From contig JAAWJJ010000003.1 in the NCBI GenBank assembly GCA_022796875.1, positions 1 to 64,000 on the forward strand: a stretch of DNA of 64,000 nucleotides, in the 5' to 3' direction. A program made the position numbers and the translations under genes. Below, piece after piece: positions 42,681-51,509 of the stretch. Numbering within the stretch: position 1 is the first letter of the stretch; each line of letters starts with the position of its first letter. Below the pieces are notes generated by a model, which was given only the letters and a program-made list of their open reading frames with translations, was not told where the DNA came from and did no database searches. This stretch comes from Eubacterium sp. GTDB lineage: Bacteria > Bacillota > Clostridia > Lachnospirales > Lachnospiraceae.

Positions 42681-42734
42681 TGATTTCCCCTGGTTTTACA
42701 TATTTTATACTATAGTTAAATTCAGGGGAAATCA
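42681..42734 (+). promoter_or_regulatory. Hairpin that would hide the ribosome binding site, with a promoter-like loop
   Basis: TGATTTCCCCTG (42681-42692) and CAGGGGAAATCA (42723-42734) form a perfect 12-bp stem. The right arm contains the AGGGGAAA ribosome binding site of the gene at 42737. The 30-nt loop contains TATACT (42706-42711), a -10-like element. Read-through RNA would mask the site, while RNA started in the loop would not. Confidence 0.65.
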
Positions 42735-42736
42735 AC

Positions 42737-43069
42737 ATGAAATATGAAAATATTTATGACAGAAAAGCGTATGTGGAACAGGTGAAAAATTCTTTTCGGA
42801 GCAAAGAAGATGCGTCTTTTTCCCGTAAAACGGCTGCGTACGGTTCCGAGCAGGAAGATGAAATTCCGGAGGGCCAGTTTAGCGGTTTAAAACTTCGGAT
42901 CTTTTTCAGCGTTTTCCTTTTTCTGGCAGTTCTGCTCTGTTCGGTCACGGATTACAAATTTTATGGAGTGTCCGTTTCTGACCTTACGAAAAAAATCGAG
43001 CATAATTATCATTTTGAAAACATAAAAGAAATGGATTTTCTGGATTTTATCAGCATCGAACAAAAATAA
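42737..43069 (+). CDS. Single-pass membrane protein of unknown function
   Basis: A 110-residue protein that I do not recognise. A charged N-terminal cytosolic part (1-48) is followed by one hydrophobic helix (about 51-69, IFFSVFLFLAVLLCSVTDY) and a 40-residue extracytoplasmic part. Its ribosome binding site is in the right arm of a 12-bp perfect hairpin, suggesting that read-through from the his operon is not translated. It precedes the TIGR03960-type gene, which has its own promoter. Confidence 0.65.
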   Translation: MKYENIYDRKAYVEQVKNSFRSKEDASFSRKTAAYGSEQEDEIPEGQFSGLKLRIFFSVFLFLAVLLCSVTDYKFYGVSVSDLTKKIEHNYHFENIKEMDFLDFISIEQK

Positions 43070-43113
43070 ATATGGACATAGAGTAAATAACCAAATTGTT
43101 GGAAATACGGTGG

Positions 43114-43141
43114 TTGCAGGTTTAAGAAAATCTGTTATAAT
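43114..43141 (+). promoter_or_regulatory. Promoter for the radical SAM gene pair
   Basis: TTGCAG (43114-43119) and TATAAT (43136-43141) with a 16-bp spacer. The expected start point near 43148 lies before GTG 43176 but after the longer in-frame starts, which favours GTG 43176 as the translation start. Confidence 0.65.
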
Positions 43142-43175
43142 GGGAAAAAAACAACAGAAAAAAGAGTGTGATGAA

Positions 43176-45059
43176 GTGGCAAAGAATAAACTGGCTTTAA
43201 GTGATGAAATTTTATTAACGGTCGACAAACCGGCCCGTTATATCGGAAACGAGATCAATATCGTCAGAAAAGACCCGTCTGCTGTCGACATCCGTTTTGC
43301 CATGTGCTTTCCGGACGTCTATGAAATTGGCATGTCGCATCTCGGGATGCAGATTTTGTACGATATGTTTAACAAACGCGACGACGTCTATTGCGAGCGC
43401 GTATTTTCCCCCTGGCTGGATCTGCACCAAATATTAAAGGAAAAGCAGATTCCGCTGTTTGCGCTGGAAAGCCAGGACGCGGTCCGAGATTTTGATTTTC
43501 TGGGCATTACGATCCAGTATGAAATGTGCTATACGAATATTTTACAGATTTTGGATTTGAGCCGGATCTCTCTTTTTGCAAAAGACCGTGCTGAAAACGA
43601 TCCGTTTGTCATCGGCGGCGGCCCGTGTACTTATAATCCGGAACCGCTGGCGGATTTTTTTGATCTGTTTTATATCGGAGAGGGCGAAACCGTTTACGAT
43701 GAACTGTTCCGCGTTTATAAGGAATGGAAAAAATCGGGTGCAGACAGACAGGAATTTCTGATGCAGGCAGCAAAAATTGAGGGAATCTATGTCCCGTCGC
43801 TGTATGATGTTAGCTATCATCCGGACGGGACGATCAGTGAAAGAACCCTTAAAACAGCCTTTCAGACGGAACAAATTCCGGACAAGGTGGTTCGTCAGGT
43901 CGTAACGGATCTGACCGCGGCGCCTTATCCGGAAAAGCCGTTGGTTCCTTATATCAAAATCACGCAGGACCGCGTGGTACTTGAAATTATGCGCGGCTGC
44001 ATCCGCGGCTGCCGGTTTTGCCAGGCGGGAACGATCTACCGGCCTGCTCGTCAGAAAGATATCGAAACGTTAAAGAAACAGGCGGCGTTATTGCTTGAAA
44101 ATACCGGACAGGACGAAATTTCTTTAAGTTCTTTAAGCTCCAGCGATTATACGGAACTGGAAGCACTGGTAAATTTCCTGATTACGGAGTTTAAGTCAAA
44201 GGGAGTGAACATTTCCCTGCCATCCTTAAGGATCGACGCGTTTTCGCTGGACGTTATGGGACAGGTTCAGGATATTCGCAAAAGTTCCCTCACTTTCGCG
44301 CCGGAAGCCGGTTCCCAGCGTATGCGGAATGTGATCAACAAGGGATTGTCCGAAGAAGAGATTCTGCATGGTGCGGGCCTGGCGTTTGAGGGCGGCTGGC
44401 AGAAAGTGAAGTTATACTTTATGCTGGGGCTTCCGTCAGAAACGGAAGAAGATATCCGTGCGATTCCGGAACTGGCTAATAAAATCGCTGTACGTTATTA
44501 CGAAATTCCGAAAGAGAAGAGAAGCGGAAAATGCCAGATTACGATCAGCACTTCGTTTTTTGTGCCAAAGCCGTTTACTTCGTTCCAGTGGATGCCGATG
44601 TGCACCAAAAAAGAATTTCTGGACAAGGCTCATCTGGTAAACGACACCGTAAAAGAACAGTTAAACCGAAAAAGCTTAAAGTACAACTGGCATGAAGCTG
44701 ACGTTACGTTACTGGAAGGAATCTTTGCACGCGGCGACCGCAGGCTGTCAAAAGTGCTGTTGGAGGCGTATCGCCTGGGATGCCTGTTTGATGCCTGGAC
44801 GGAAACGTTCGACCATGAAAAATGGGAAAAGGCCTTTGCAAACACCGGAACAGACGGGGCGTTTTACATTTTCCGGACGCGCGGCGAAACGGAAATTTTC
44901 CCGTGGGACTTTATTGACGCCGGAGTGAACAAATCGTTTTTATATCGGGAATATGTAAATTCCCTGTCAGAAAAAGTAACTCCAAACTGCCGGGAAACAT
45001 GTTCCGCCTGTGGAGCGGCAAAATATCAGGGAGGTGTCTGCTATGAAAATCAGAATTGA
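43176..45059 (+). CDS. TIGR03960 family B12-binding radical SAM protein
   Basis: A 627-residue protein with an N-terminal B12-binding-like domain (about 40-170) and a radical SAM domain whose cluster motif is MRGCIRGCRFCQAGTIYRP (about 270-288, CX3CX2C). The C-terminus ends in a Cys-rich CRETCSACGAA segment. The family is found next to TIGR03936 and RNase G/L21 genes, as here; its substrate is unknown. GTG 43176 is favoured since the promoter overlaps the longer frame starting at 43110. It overlaps the next gene by 17 bp. Confidence 0.88.
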   Translation: MAKNKLALSDEILLTVDKPARYIGNEINIVRKDPSAVDIRFAMCFPDVYEIGMSHLGMQILYDMFNKRDDVYCERVFSPWLDLHQILKEKQIPLFALESQDAVRDFDFLGITIQYEMCYTNILQILDLSRISLFAKDRAENDPFVIGGGPCTYNPEPLADFFDLFYIGEGETVYDELFRVYKEWKKSGADRQEFLMQAAKIEGIYVPSLYDVSYHPDGTISERTLKTAFQTEQIPDKVVRQVVTDLTAAPYPEKPLVPYIKITQDRVVLEIMRGCIRGCRFCQAGTIYRPARQKDIETLKKQAALLLENTGQDEISLSSLSSSDYTELEALVNFLITEFKSKGVNISLPSLRIDAFSLDVMGQVQDIRKSSLTFAPEAGSQRMRNVINKGLSEEEILHGAGLAFEGGWQKVKLYFMLGLPSETEEDIRAIPELANKIAVRYYEIPKEKRSGKCQITISTSFFVPKPFTSFQWMPMCTKKEFLDKAHLVNDTVKEQLNRKSLKYNWHEADVTLLEGIFARGDRRLSKVLLEAYRLGCLFDAWTETFDHEKWEKAFANTGTDGAFYIFRTRGETEIFPWDFIDAGVNKSFLYREYVNSLSEKVTPNCRETCSACGAAKYQGGVCYENQN

Positions 45060-45825
45060 ATTTTCGAAAACGGGCGTGTTAAAGTTTATCGGACATCTGG
45101 ATATCATGCGGTATTTTCAAAAGGCAATCCGGCGAAGCGGCATTGATATTGCTTACACGGAGGGATTCAGCCCGCATCAGGTCATGTCTTTTGCCGCTCC
45201 GCTCGGCGTCGGCCTCGAAAGTGAAAGCGAATATCTGGATATTGAAGTACGCCGGACGCAAAACAGCCGCGTTTCCATGGAAAAATTAAACGCCGCCATG
45301 GCGGACGGAATCCGTATTTTATCTTACCGGGTGCTTCCGGAAAATGCAAAAAACGCTATGTCTGTCGTCGCGGCTGCGTCTTACCGGGTTATGTATAAAC
45401 AAAAAGAAGCGAACCCCTTTACGTTAAACGGACTGGAAGAGAAGATCAGGCAGTACATTACCTCCTGTCCGGTAATTCTGATTACCAAAAAGACAAAAAA
45501 AAGCGAACGTCAGATTAACTTAAAGGAGAGTATTTACGAATGTAAGACTGTGGATACCCCGACCGGAGCTGGGTTTGAAATGCTTGTAGCTGCCGGAAGT
45601 ACGGAAAATATCAAACCGGAACTCGTCCTCAGCTATTTTTATGAAAAATCAGGATTCGAATATCCGAAATATGATCTGCAGATTATCCGGACGGGCGTTT
45701 ATTACCGTGAGGAAAGCGATGTCTTTTTCGGCCAGGCCGATGGAGCTTCCGGGACGACAGGGAGCGCTTCCAGGCAAGGATACCGATTTTCTCCTTTACG
45801 TAAAGCAGGTGAGGATATTGTATAA
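45043..45825 (+). CDS. TIGR03936 family radical SAM-associated protein (DUF2344)
   Basis: A 260-residue protein that accompanies TIGR03960. It starts with the typical KIRIEFSKTGVLKFIGHLDIMRYFQKAIRR stretch (2-31; shown in conserved halves) and has EGFSPHQVMSFAAPL near residues 41-55. It has no iron-sulphur motif of its own. GGAGGTG precedes the ATG inside the upstream gene. In some species the two are fused, which supports joint function. The RNase gene starts inside its end. Confidence 0.87.
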   Translation: MKIRIEFSKTGVLKFIGHLDIMRYFQKAIRRSGIDIAYTEGFSPHQVMSFAAPLGVGLESESEYLDIEVRRTQNSRVSMEKLNAAMADGIRILSYRVLPENAKNAMSVVAAASYRVMYKQKEANPFTLNGLEEKIRQYITSCPVILITKKTKKSERQINLKESIYECKTVDTPTGAGFEMLVAAGSTENIKPELVLSYFYEKSGFEYPKYDLQIIRTGVYYREESDVFFGQADGASGTTGSASRQGYRFSPLRKAGEDIV

Positions 45826-47014
45826 ATTAATCGTCACGCACATCCGGTATCCGAAAGAGGACGGACGGTTCTTTTTGTTTACAGGTCTTCACAACGGAAA
45901 ACGATTTCTGGAAATGCAGTGCCACAATGAAAAATCAGAATTTTTACTGGGAAATATTTATATCGGAAGAGTACAGAATATCAGTCAAAACCTGAATGCG
46001 GCATTTATTGATATCGGCATTTCCGTAAACGGCTATCTTCCGTTAAAAGATAACAGAAAATACCTGTTTACCCATAAAAACGGGAAAGCAGCGTTAAATA
46101 TCGGGGACGAACTTCTGGTTCAGGTAACGAAAAACGCGATAAAAACAAAGCCTCCGGTGCTCAGCTCTAACTTAAATTTAACCGGAAGTTATGCCGCACT
46201 GACAGTGAACAAAACCGGCATCGGAGTATCTTCCAAAATAAAAGGGGAAATCAGGAACAGGCTGAAAGAATGTGTACAGGATATGCAGCATCCGGAATAT
46301 GGGTGGGTGCTGCGCACAAACAGCGCCAATGTGGAACCGTCCCTGCTGCTTCAGGAAATGGAACAATTAAAAAATATTTATGAGCAGCGCATCAAAACGG
46401 CCGTCCATAAAACCGTTTTTTCCCGTATTTATCAAAATAACGATCCGGTTCTGGATTTTATCCGCCATACGAACCGCTCAAACTTAAGCGGAATCGTTAC
46501 GGACGATCCTGAAATTTACCGGCAGCTCCGAAATTCTTTCCAAAACGACGAAGCTTTTTTGCCTTTTGTTACGTTATATGAGGACGACGGCTATCCTTTA
46601 AGCAAACTTTACAGTATCGAAACGGAACTGGAACGGGCCTTGAACCGGAAGGTCTGGTTAAAGTCCGGCGCGTATCTTCTGATCGAACCGACGGAAGCGC
46701 TGACGGTCATTGACGTCAACTCCGGAAAGAATACGACGAAAAAGCGAAAAAACGACTATTTTTTGCAGGTAAACCTTGAAGCTGCAAGAGAAATTGCAAA
46801 TCAGTTAAGATTACGCAATATTTCCGGTATATGTGTCGTGGATTTTATTGATCTGCCAAAGGAAAAACAACCGGAATTCATACAGGAATTTTGCCGGTTT
46901 TTAAAAGAAGACCCGATACCGGCTGTTTTTGTAGATCTGACGGCTCTCGGCCTGGCCGAGCTGACGCGCAAAAAAATCTATCCGTCCCTGCACCAGCAGA
47001 TTTACGGAAAATAA
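45818..47014 (+). CDS. rng: Ribonuclease E/G family protein, short form
   Basis: A 398-residue RNase G-type endoribonuclease. The S1-like N-terminal part (IYIGRVQNISQNLNAAFIDIG, about 45-65 in two blocks) and the DNase I-like catalytic part with TVIDVNSGK (about 301-309) and CVVDFIDLP (about 345-353), both holding metal-binding Asp residues, are kept. It ends right after LTRKKIYPSLHQQIYG, so the CPxCxG zinc-link motif of RNase E/G is missing. The start is probably TTG 45818 with GGTGAGG upstream (short spacing); GTG 45809 is an alternative. Confidence 0.88.
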   Translation: MYKLIVTHIRYPKEDGRFFLFTGLHNGKRFLEMQCHNEKSEFLLGNIYIGRVQNISQNLNAAFIDIGISVNGYLPLKDNRKYLFTHKNGKAALNIGDELLVQVTKNAIKTKPPVLSSNLNLTGSYAALTVNKTGIGVSSKIKGEIRNRLKECVQDMQHPEYGWVLRTNSANVEPSLLLQEMEQLKNIYEQRIKTAVHKTVFSRIYQNNDPVLDFIRHTNRSNLSGIVTDDPEIYRQLRNSFQNDEAFLPFVTLYEDDGYPLSKLYSIETELERALNRKVWLKSGAYLLIEPTEALTVIDVNSGKNTTKKRKNDYFLQVNLEAAREIANQLRLRNISGICVVDFIDLPKEKQPEFIQEFCRFLKEDPIPAVFVDLTALGLAELTRKKIYPSLHQQIYGK

Positions 47015-47017
47015 GGA

Positions 47018-47046
47018 TTGACACCCGGAATCACTTATGCTATGAT
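47018..47046 (+). promoter_or_regulatory. Promoter of the rplU operon
   Basis: TTGACA (47018-47023) and TATGAT (47041-47046) are separated by 17 bp, directly after the RNase gene stop. Confidence 0.88.
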
Positions 47047-47049
47047 AAC

Positions 47050-47125
47050 GAAGTATGCCGCACAACGAGGTACAAGTCTGCGAAAAGCAGCACCACAGTT
47101 GGCGAGTAATGATAATAGGAGGTGC
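47050..47125 (+). promoter_or_regulatory. Candidate L21 leader RNA
   Basis: The 5' region between the promoter and rplU can fold into nested stems, including CAAC (47063-47066)/GTTG around an inner CTGC/GCAG hairpin with a GAAAA loop. Its position and overall form fit the L21 leader element known upstream of rplU in Firmicutes, which is thought to mediate feedback by L21. I have not modelled the structure. Confidence 0.6.
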
Positions 47126-47128
47126 CAT

Positions 47129-47437
47129 ATGTACGCGATTATAGCAACAGGTGGTAAACAGTACAAAGTATCCGAAGGCGATATCATTACCATTGAAAAA
47201 CTTGGAGTCGAAGAAGGCGAAACAGTTACTTTTGACAACATATTAGCCGTAAACGGTGAGAAGTTAGTCGTTGGAAATCCGACGGTGAACGGTGCAACCG
47301 TGACAGCTAGCGTTGTAAAAAATGGTAAATCGAAAAAAGTAGTTGTTTACAAGTATAAGAGAAAGACCGGCTATCACAAAAAGAACGGTCACAGACAGCT
47401 CTTTACCCAAGTTAAAATTGAAAAAATTAACGGATAA
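47129..47437 (+). CDS. rplU: 50S ribosomal protein L21
   Basis: A 102-residue L21 of the large subunit. The start [14 protein letters not shown] and the C-terminal [16 protein letters not shown] (about 78-93) are typical. ATG 47129 follows TAGGAGGTG; the frame is open further upstream but that part is leader. It opens the conserved rplU-prp-rpmA operon. Confidence 0.97.
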   Translation: MYAIIATGGKQYKVSEGDIITIEKLGVEEGETVTFDNILAVNGEKLVVGNPTVNGATVTASVVKNGKSKKVVVYKYKRKTGYHKKNGHRQLFTQVKIEKING

Positions 47438-47452
47438 GCAACAGGTTTTCTT

Positions 47453-47782
47453 ATGGTAAAAGTAACCATTTACAAAAACCGCAATCAGGAACTCAAAGGA
47501 TTTTGCTGTACAGGCCATGCCGGATATGCTGTGCACGGAGAGGATATTGTTTGTGCCGGAGTATCGGTACTGGTACTCAATACGATAAATTCGATCGAAC
47601 GGTTTACAGAGGAAGAATATGATCTGGAAACGGAGGAATCTTCCGGCCGGATACGTTTTCTGTTAAAGGGCGTCCCGTCGGAAGCGGCAGATCTTTTGTT
47701 GAATTCCATGATTTTAGGCTTAGAGGGTATCAGATCAAGTTATGGTAAGAAATATGTAACCCTGAAATTCAAGGAGGTGTAA
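47453..47782 (+). CDS. prp: Ribosomal-processing cysteine protease Prp
   Basis: A 109-residue cysteine protease that removes the N-terminal extension of ribosomal protein L27 in Firmicutes. The catalytic His (GHAGYA, His21) and Cys (DIVCAGVS, Cys34) are present. It lies between rplU and rpmA, and rpmA here has the matching cleavable N-terminus. Confidence 0.93.
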   Translation: MVKVTIYKNRNQELKGFCCTGHAGYAVHGEDIVCAGVSVLVLNTINSIERFTEEEYDLETEESSGRIRFLLKGVPSEAADLLLNSMILGLEGIRSSYGKKYVTLKFKEV

Positions 47783-47786
47783 GACA

Positions 47787-48080
47787 ATGATGAAAATGAA
47801 CCTTCAGTTTTTTGCACATAAAAAGGGAGTTGGTTCTACAAAGAACGGCAGAGATTCCGAATCCAAAAGATTAGGTGCAAAAAGGGCAGACGGACAATTC
47901 GTAAAAGCTGGAAATATTTTATACAGACAGCGCGGAACGAAAGTCCATCCTGGCACAAATGTCGGCAGAGGCGGCGATGATACGTTATATGCAAAGGCAG
48001 ATGGAATTTTACGTTTTGAAAGAAAAGGAAGGGACAGAAAAGTTGCTTCCGTATATCCAGTAGTCAGCAACGCACAGTAA
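47787..48080 (+). CDS. rpmA: 50S ribosomal protein L27
   Basis: A 97-residue L27, placed at the peptidyl transferase centre. The N-terminal [15 protein letters not shown] shows the Firmicutes extension with the Prp cleavage site after Phe-Phe. Several ATGs are possible (47787, 47790, 47796); AAGGAGGTG fits 47787. A terminator follows. Confidence 0.97.
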   Translation: MMKMNLQFFAHKKGVGSTKNGRDSESKRLGAKRADGQFVKAGNILYRQRGTKVHPGTNVGRGGDDTLYAKADGILRFERKGRDRKVASVYPVVSNAQ

Positions 48081-48105
48081 TCAGGCTTTGCAGACTTTCG
48101 GTAAC

Positions 48106-48137
48106 AACCCCGGCTTTTAAGAAGTTGGGGTTCTTTT
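48106..48137 (+). terminator. Terminator after rpmA
   Basis: AACCCC (48106-48111) pairs with GGGGTT (48127-48132), with further inner pairing, followed by CTTTT. Confidence 0.65.
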
Positions 48138-48157
48138 ACTTTTGAAGGAGGGGAAAA

Positions 48158-49444
48158 ATGTTTGCAGATCATGCAAAGATTATTATAAAATCTGGCAAAG
48201 GCGGCGACGGGCACGTCAGTTTCCACCGCGAAAAATATGTGGCGAACGGCGGTCCGGATGGCGGTGACGGAGGAAAAGGCGGCGATGTTGTTTTTGTCGT
48301 GGACCAGGGATTAAATACGTTAACGGATTTCAGGCATCGGCGGAAATTTGCGGCCGCAAACGGAGAAAACGGCGGAAAGAGCAATTGTTCCGGGAAAAAA
48401 GGAGAGGACGTCATCCTCAAAGTACCTGCCGGAACCGTGATAAAAGACGCTGAATCCAATAAAGTCATTGCCGATATGTCAGGAGAAAATACCCGCCAGA
48501 TCATTTTAAAAGGCGGCCGCGGCGGACAGGGAAACCAGCATTATGCCACGGCGACCATGCAGGTGCCGAAATATGCGCAGCCGGGAAAACCAGGAATAGA
48601 ACTGGAAGTGGTTCTGGAATTAAAAGTAATTGCCGACGTCGGGCTGGTCGGCTTTCCGAATGTCGGAAAGTCTACCTTTTTGTCAAGGGTTACCAATGCA
48701 CAGCCGAAAATCGCAAATTATCATTTTACCACATTAAACCCGAATCTGGGCGTAGTGGATTTGGAGAGCGGAAACGGATTTGTTATTGCGGACATTCCAG
48801 GCCTGATTGAGGGAGCCTCGGAAGGGATCGGCCTCGGGATTCAGTTCCTGCGCCATATCGAGCGTACGCGCGTGATCGTGCATATCGTAGACGCAGCGTC
48901 TACAGAGGGACGCGACCCAATCGCTGACATTTATGCCATTAACCGGGAACTGGAAACGTATGATCCTGGCCTGATGGACAAACCGACCGTGATCGCCGCT
49001 AACAAAATTGACGCGATTTACGACGGTTCCAATGACGCGATTGATGCGATAAAGGCAGAATTTGAACCAAAGGGGATCCGGGTTATGCCGATTTCTGCAG
49101 TCAGCGGCAAAGGAGTCAGGGAATTGCTGTATCATGTACAGGAACTGTTAGCAGAAGCGGAACAGATCCCCGTTGTTTTTGAACAGGAATACGATCCGCA
49201 GATGCAGGTATTCAAAGAGGATCCGTTTACTGTTCGATACGACGAAGAAAACGATTATTATGTTGTGGAAGGCCCGAAGATTGAAAAAATGCTTGGTTAT
49301 ACGAATATCGATTCGGAAAAAGGGTTTGTATTTTTCCAGAAATTTTTGAAAGAGCAGGGCGTTTTGGAAGAACTCGAAAAAGCCGGGATAGTAGACGGGG
49401 ATACGGTTCATATGTACGGACACGAATTTGATTATTATAAGTAA
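48158..49444 (+). CDS. obgE: GTPase Obg
   Basis: A 428-residue Obg GTPase involved in 50S assembly and stress control. The Gly-rich Obg domain (1 to about 158), the G domain with GFPNVGKST (about 165-173), DIPGLIEGA (about 211-219) and ANKID (about 282-286), and a C-terminal OCT domain (about 350-428) are all present. AGGAGG precedes the ATG. It follows rpmA, as in most Firmicutes. Confidence 0.97.
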   Translation: MFADHAKIIIKSGKGGDGHVSFHREKYVANGGPDGGDGGKGGDVVFVVDQGLNTLTDFRHRRKFAAANGENGGKSNCSGKKGEDVILKVPAGTVIKDAESNKVIADMSGENTRQIILKGGRGGQGNQHYATATMQVPKYAQPGKPGIELEVVLELKVIADVGLVGFPNVGKSTFLSRVTNAQPKIANYHFTTLNPNLGVVDLESGNGFVIADIPGLIEGASEGIGLGIQFLRHIERTRVIVHIVDAASTEGRDPIADIYAINRELETYDPGLMDKPTVIAANKIDAIYDGSNDAIDAIKAEFEPKGIRVMPISAVSGKGVRELLYHVQELLAEAEQIPVVFEQEYDPQMQVFKEDPFTVRYDEENDYYVVEGPKIEKMLGYTNIDSEKGFVFFQKFLKEQGVLEELEKAGIVDGDTVHMYGHEFDYYK

Positions 49445-49468
49445 CAGAAAGAGTACGGGTGAATAAAC

Positions 49469-49768
49469 ATGGAAATTACAAGTAAACAGAGAGCATATTT
49501 AAGAAGCCTTGCGAGCACGATAGATCCTGTTTTTCAGATCGGGAAAGCATCTCTGACCCCTGAGATCGTGGCTGCAATTGCCGAAAACATAGAAAAACGG
49601 GAACTGATCAAAGTCAGCGTATTAAAAAACTGTTTTGACGATCCGAAAGAACTGGCGGAAATGTTGGGGGAACGGACACAGTCGATTGTCGTACAGGTTG
49701 TCGGAAAGAAAATTACTTTATTTAAACAAAAAAAGAAAAATTCCAGGATCACTTTACCGGGAGCATAA
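49469..49768 (+). CDS. yhbY: YhbY family ribosome assembly RNA-binding protein
   Basis: A 99-residue CRM-domain protein that binds pre-50S particles. The typical start KQRAYLRSLAS...PVFQIGKASLT (5-32) and the G-K-x-x-L-F-K end are visible. No strong ribosome binding site is seen. Its final codons (TLPGA) form the first of four 20-bp tandem units that run into the spacer. Confidence 0.92.
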   Translation: MEITSKQRAYLRSLASTIDPVFQIGKASLTPEIVAAIAENIEKRELIKVSVLKNCFDDPKELAEMLGERTQSIVVQVVGKKITLFKQKKKNSRITLPGA

Positions 49769-49830
49769 CAGAATGACCGGAAGTATAAAAGAATAACCGG
49801 AAATATAAAAGAATAACCGGAAGCATAAAG
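49751..49830 (+). repeat. 20-bp tandem repeat copied from the yhbY 3' end
   Basis: Four 20-bp units (49751-49770, 49771-49790, 49791-49810, 49811-49830). The first holds the last codons and stop of yhbY; the rest are non-coding copies. Confidence 0.85.
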
Positions 49831-49845
49831 GAATGGTGAGATACA

Positions 49846-50466
49846 ATGAATGATCTGCGGCGGGTTGGCATATTGGGAGGTACGTTCGACCCTGTCCACT
49901 ATGGACACCTTTTAATTGCAGAAAATGCAAGAGAGCAGTTTTTACTGGATGAAATCTGGTTTGTACCAACCGGAGCCTCTCCTCATAAAAATGACAGTGA
50001 TATATCAGACAGCAGGCATCGTGTGAAAATGCTGTGTCTGGCCATACAGGGACAGCCTCATTTCAAAATCAATGAATGTGAGGTATACAGCCATGAGATC
50101 AGTTACACATACCGGACGCTGGAATATTTTTCAAAGGAATATCCCGAAACGGATTTTTATTTTATTATGGGCGCCGATTCCCTGTTTTTACTCGAACACT
50201 GGAAACAGCCCGAAATGATATGCCGTTACTGCACGATTTTGGTGGCTGTGCGTGATACGAAAAACGAAAAAGAACTGGAAAAGGAAATTTCATATTTGAA
50301 AGATACGTTAAATGCGGATATTTATCCTCTGAATACGCCGAATTTTTATGTATCTTCTCATGAGATCAGAAATCGTGCCGCTCACCGGCAGACGATCAAG
50401 TATCTTGTTCCGGATGCGGTGGTAAATTATATTATAGGAAACAGGTTATATTATGACGGAAAATAA
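49846..50466 (+). CDS. nadD: Nicotinate-nucleotide adenylyltransferase
   Basis: A 206-residue enzyme converting nicotinate mononucleotide to deamido-NAD. The nucleotidyltransferase motif GGTFDPVHYGHL (10-21) and the late S-S-H-E-I-R motif (about 167-172) are present. No strong ribosome binding site; GGTGAG lies 8 bp upstream. It overlaps yqeK by 14 bp. Confidence 0.95.
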   Translation: MNDLRRVGILGGTFDPVHYGHLLIAENAREQFLLDEIWFVPTGASPHKNDSDISDSRHRVKMLCLAIQGQPHFKINECEVYSHEISYTYRTLEYFSKEYPETDFYFIMGADSLFLLEHWKQPEMICRYCTILVAVRDTKNEKELEKEISYLKDTLNADIYPLNTPNFYVSSHEIRNRAAHRQTIKYLVPDAVVNYIIGNRLYYDGK

Positions 50467-51064
50467 AAAAAACAATTCTGAAAACCCGATTTATACGCTT
50501 CAGAAAAAACTGGAAAAGGAACTGTCCCCGAAACGTTACAACCATACGCTTGGCGTAATGTACACGGCGGCGGCTTTGGCTATGCGCCACGATCCGTCCG
50601 TTATGGAACAGGCAATGACAGCCGGATTACTGCATGATTGTGCCAAAGGGATCCCTTACCAGGAACAATACCGGCTTTGCATGGAGCACCAGATACCGCT
50701 TTCTGAAGTGGAAGAGAAAAACCATGCTTTGCTCCATGCCAAACTTGGGGAATGGATGGCAAAAAACAAATATAATCTGAAAGATGAAAAAATCCTGCAT
50801 GCCATAAAAGTTCACACGACCGGATGTCCGGATATGTCCCTGTTGGAAAAAATCATATATATTTCCGACTATATTGAGCCGGGCAGGAACAAAGCGCACC
50901 ATTTGCCGGAGATCCGGACGCTGTCATTTCAAAATATTGATCTGGCAGTAGAAAAAATTGCATTTGATGTGTTAAGTTATTTAAAAAAGCAAAACGGGCC
51001 GACAGATGAATTAACGATAGCCACATGGGAATGGTATCATCATAAAAACAAAGAAATTTACTGA
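50453..51064 (+). CDS. yqeK: HD-domain hydrolase YqeK
   Basis: A 203-residue HD protein; YqeK-type enzymes split diadenosine tetraphosphate symmetrically into two ADP. Metal-binding residues are seen in RYNHTLGV (about 28-35), LLHDCAKG (about 62-69), HALLHAKLG and SDYIEPGR. It is the usual neighbour of nadD and rsfS, and starts inside nadD. Confidence 0.92.
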   Translation: MTENKKNNSENPIYTLQKKLEKELSPKRYNHTLGVMYTAAALAMRHDPSVMEQAMTAGLLHDCAKGIPYQEQYRLCMEHQIPLSEVEEKNHALLHAKLGEWMAKNKYNLKDEKILHAIKVHTTGCPDMSLLEKIIYISDYIEPGRNKAHHLPEIRTLSFQNIDLAVEKIAFDVLSYLKKQNGPTDELTIATWEWYHHKNKEIY

Positions 51065-51080
51065 AACAGGAGGAAACGGA

Positions 51081-51443
51081 ATGGAACAGACAAACGTTGA
51101 TGTAAAAGGTATGGTAAAAGCGGCATATCAGGCTTTGGACGGCAAAAAAGCGGAAGATATACGAATTATCGATATTCAGGGGGTTACCGTAATTGCCGAT
51201 TACTTTATTATTGCCAACGGAAGCAACCAGAATCAGCTGGAAGCTATGAAAGATGCCGTAGACGAAGCTCTTTACCGTTTGGGATATCAGTTAAAACAGT
51301 TGGAAGGAAACCGCAGCAGCAGCTGGATCCTGATGGATTATGGCGATGTCATTGTCCATTTGTTTTCCAAAGAAGATCGGCTTTTTTATGATCTGGAAAA
51401 GATCTGGATGGACGGAAAAACAGTTGCAATCGAAGAACTTTAA
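51081..51443 (+). CDS. rsfS: Ribosome silencing factor RsfS
   Basis: A 120-residue RsfS/Iojap protein that binds L14 and blocks subunit joining. Typical segments are VIADYFIIANGSNQNQLEA (about 39-57), WILMDYGDVIVHLF (about 82-95) and the final YDLEKIW. AGGAGG lies 6 bp upstream. It ends the nadD-yqeK-rsfS operon. Confidence 0.96.
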   Translation: MEQTNVDVKGMVKAAYQALDGKKAEDIRIIDIQGVTVIADYFIIANGSNQNQLEAMKDAVDEALYRLGYQLKQLEGNRSSSWILMDYGDVIVHLFSKEDRLFYDLEKIWMDGKTVAIEEL

Positions 51444-51509
51444 TAGACGTGCGGCAAATTCATGTATTGCAGAAATGATCCGCTGCAGATAAAGAGGGGG
51501 ATTTTATCA

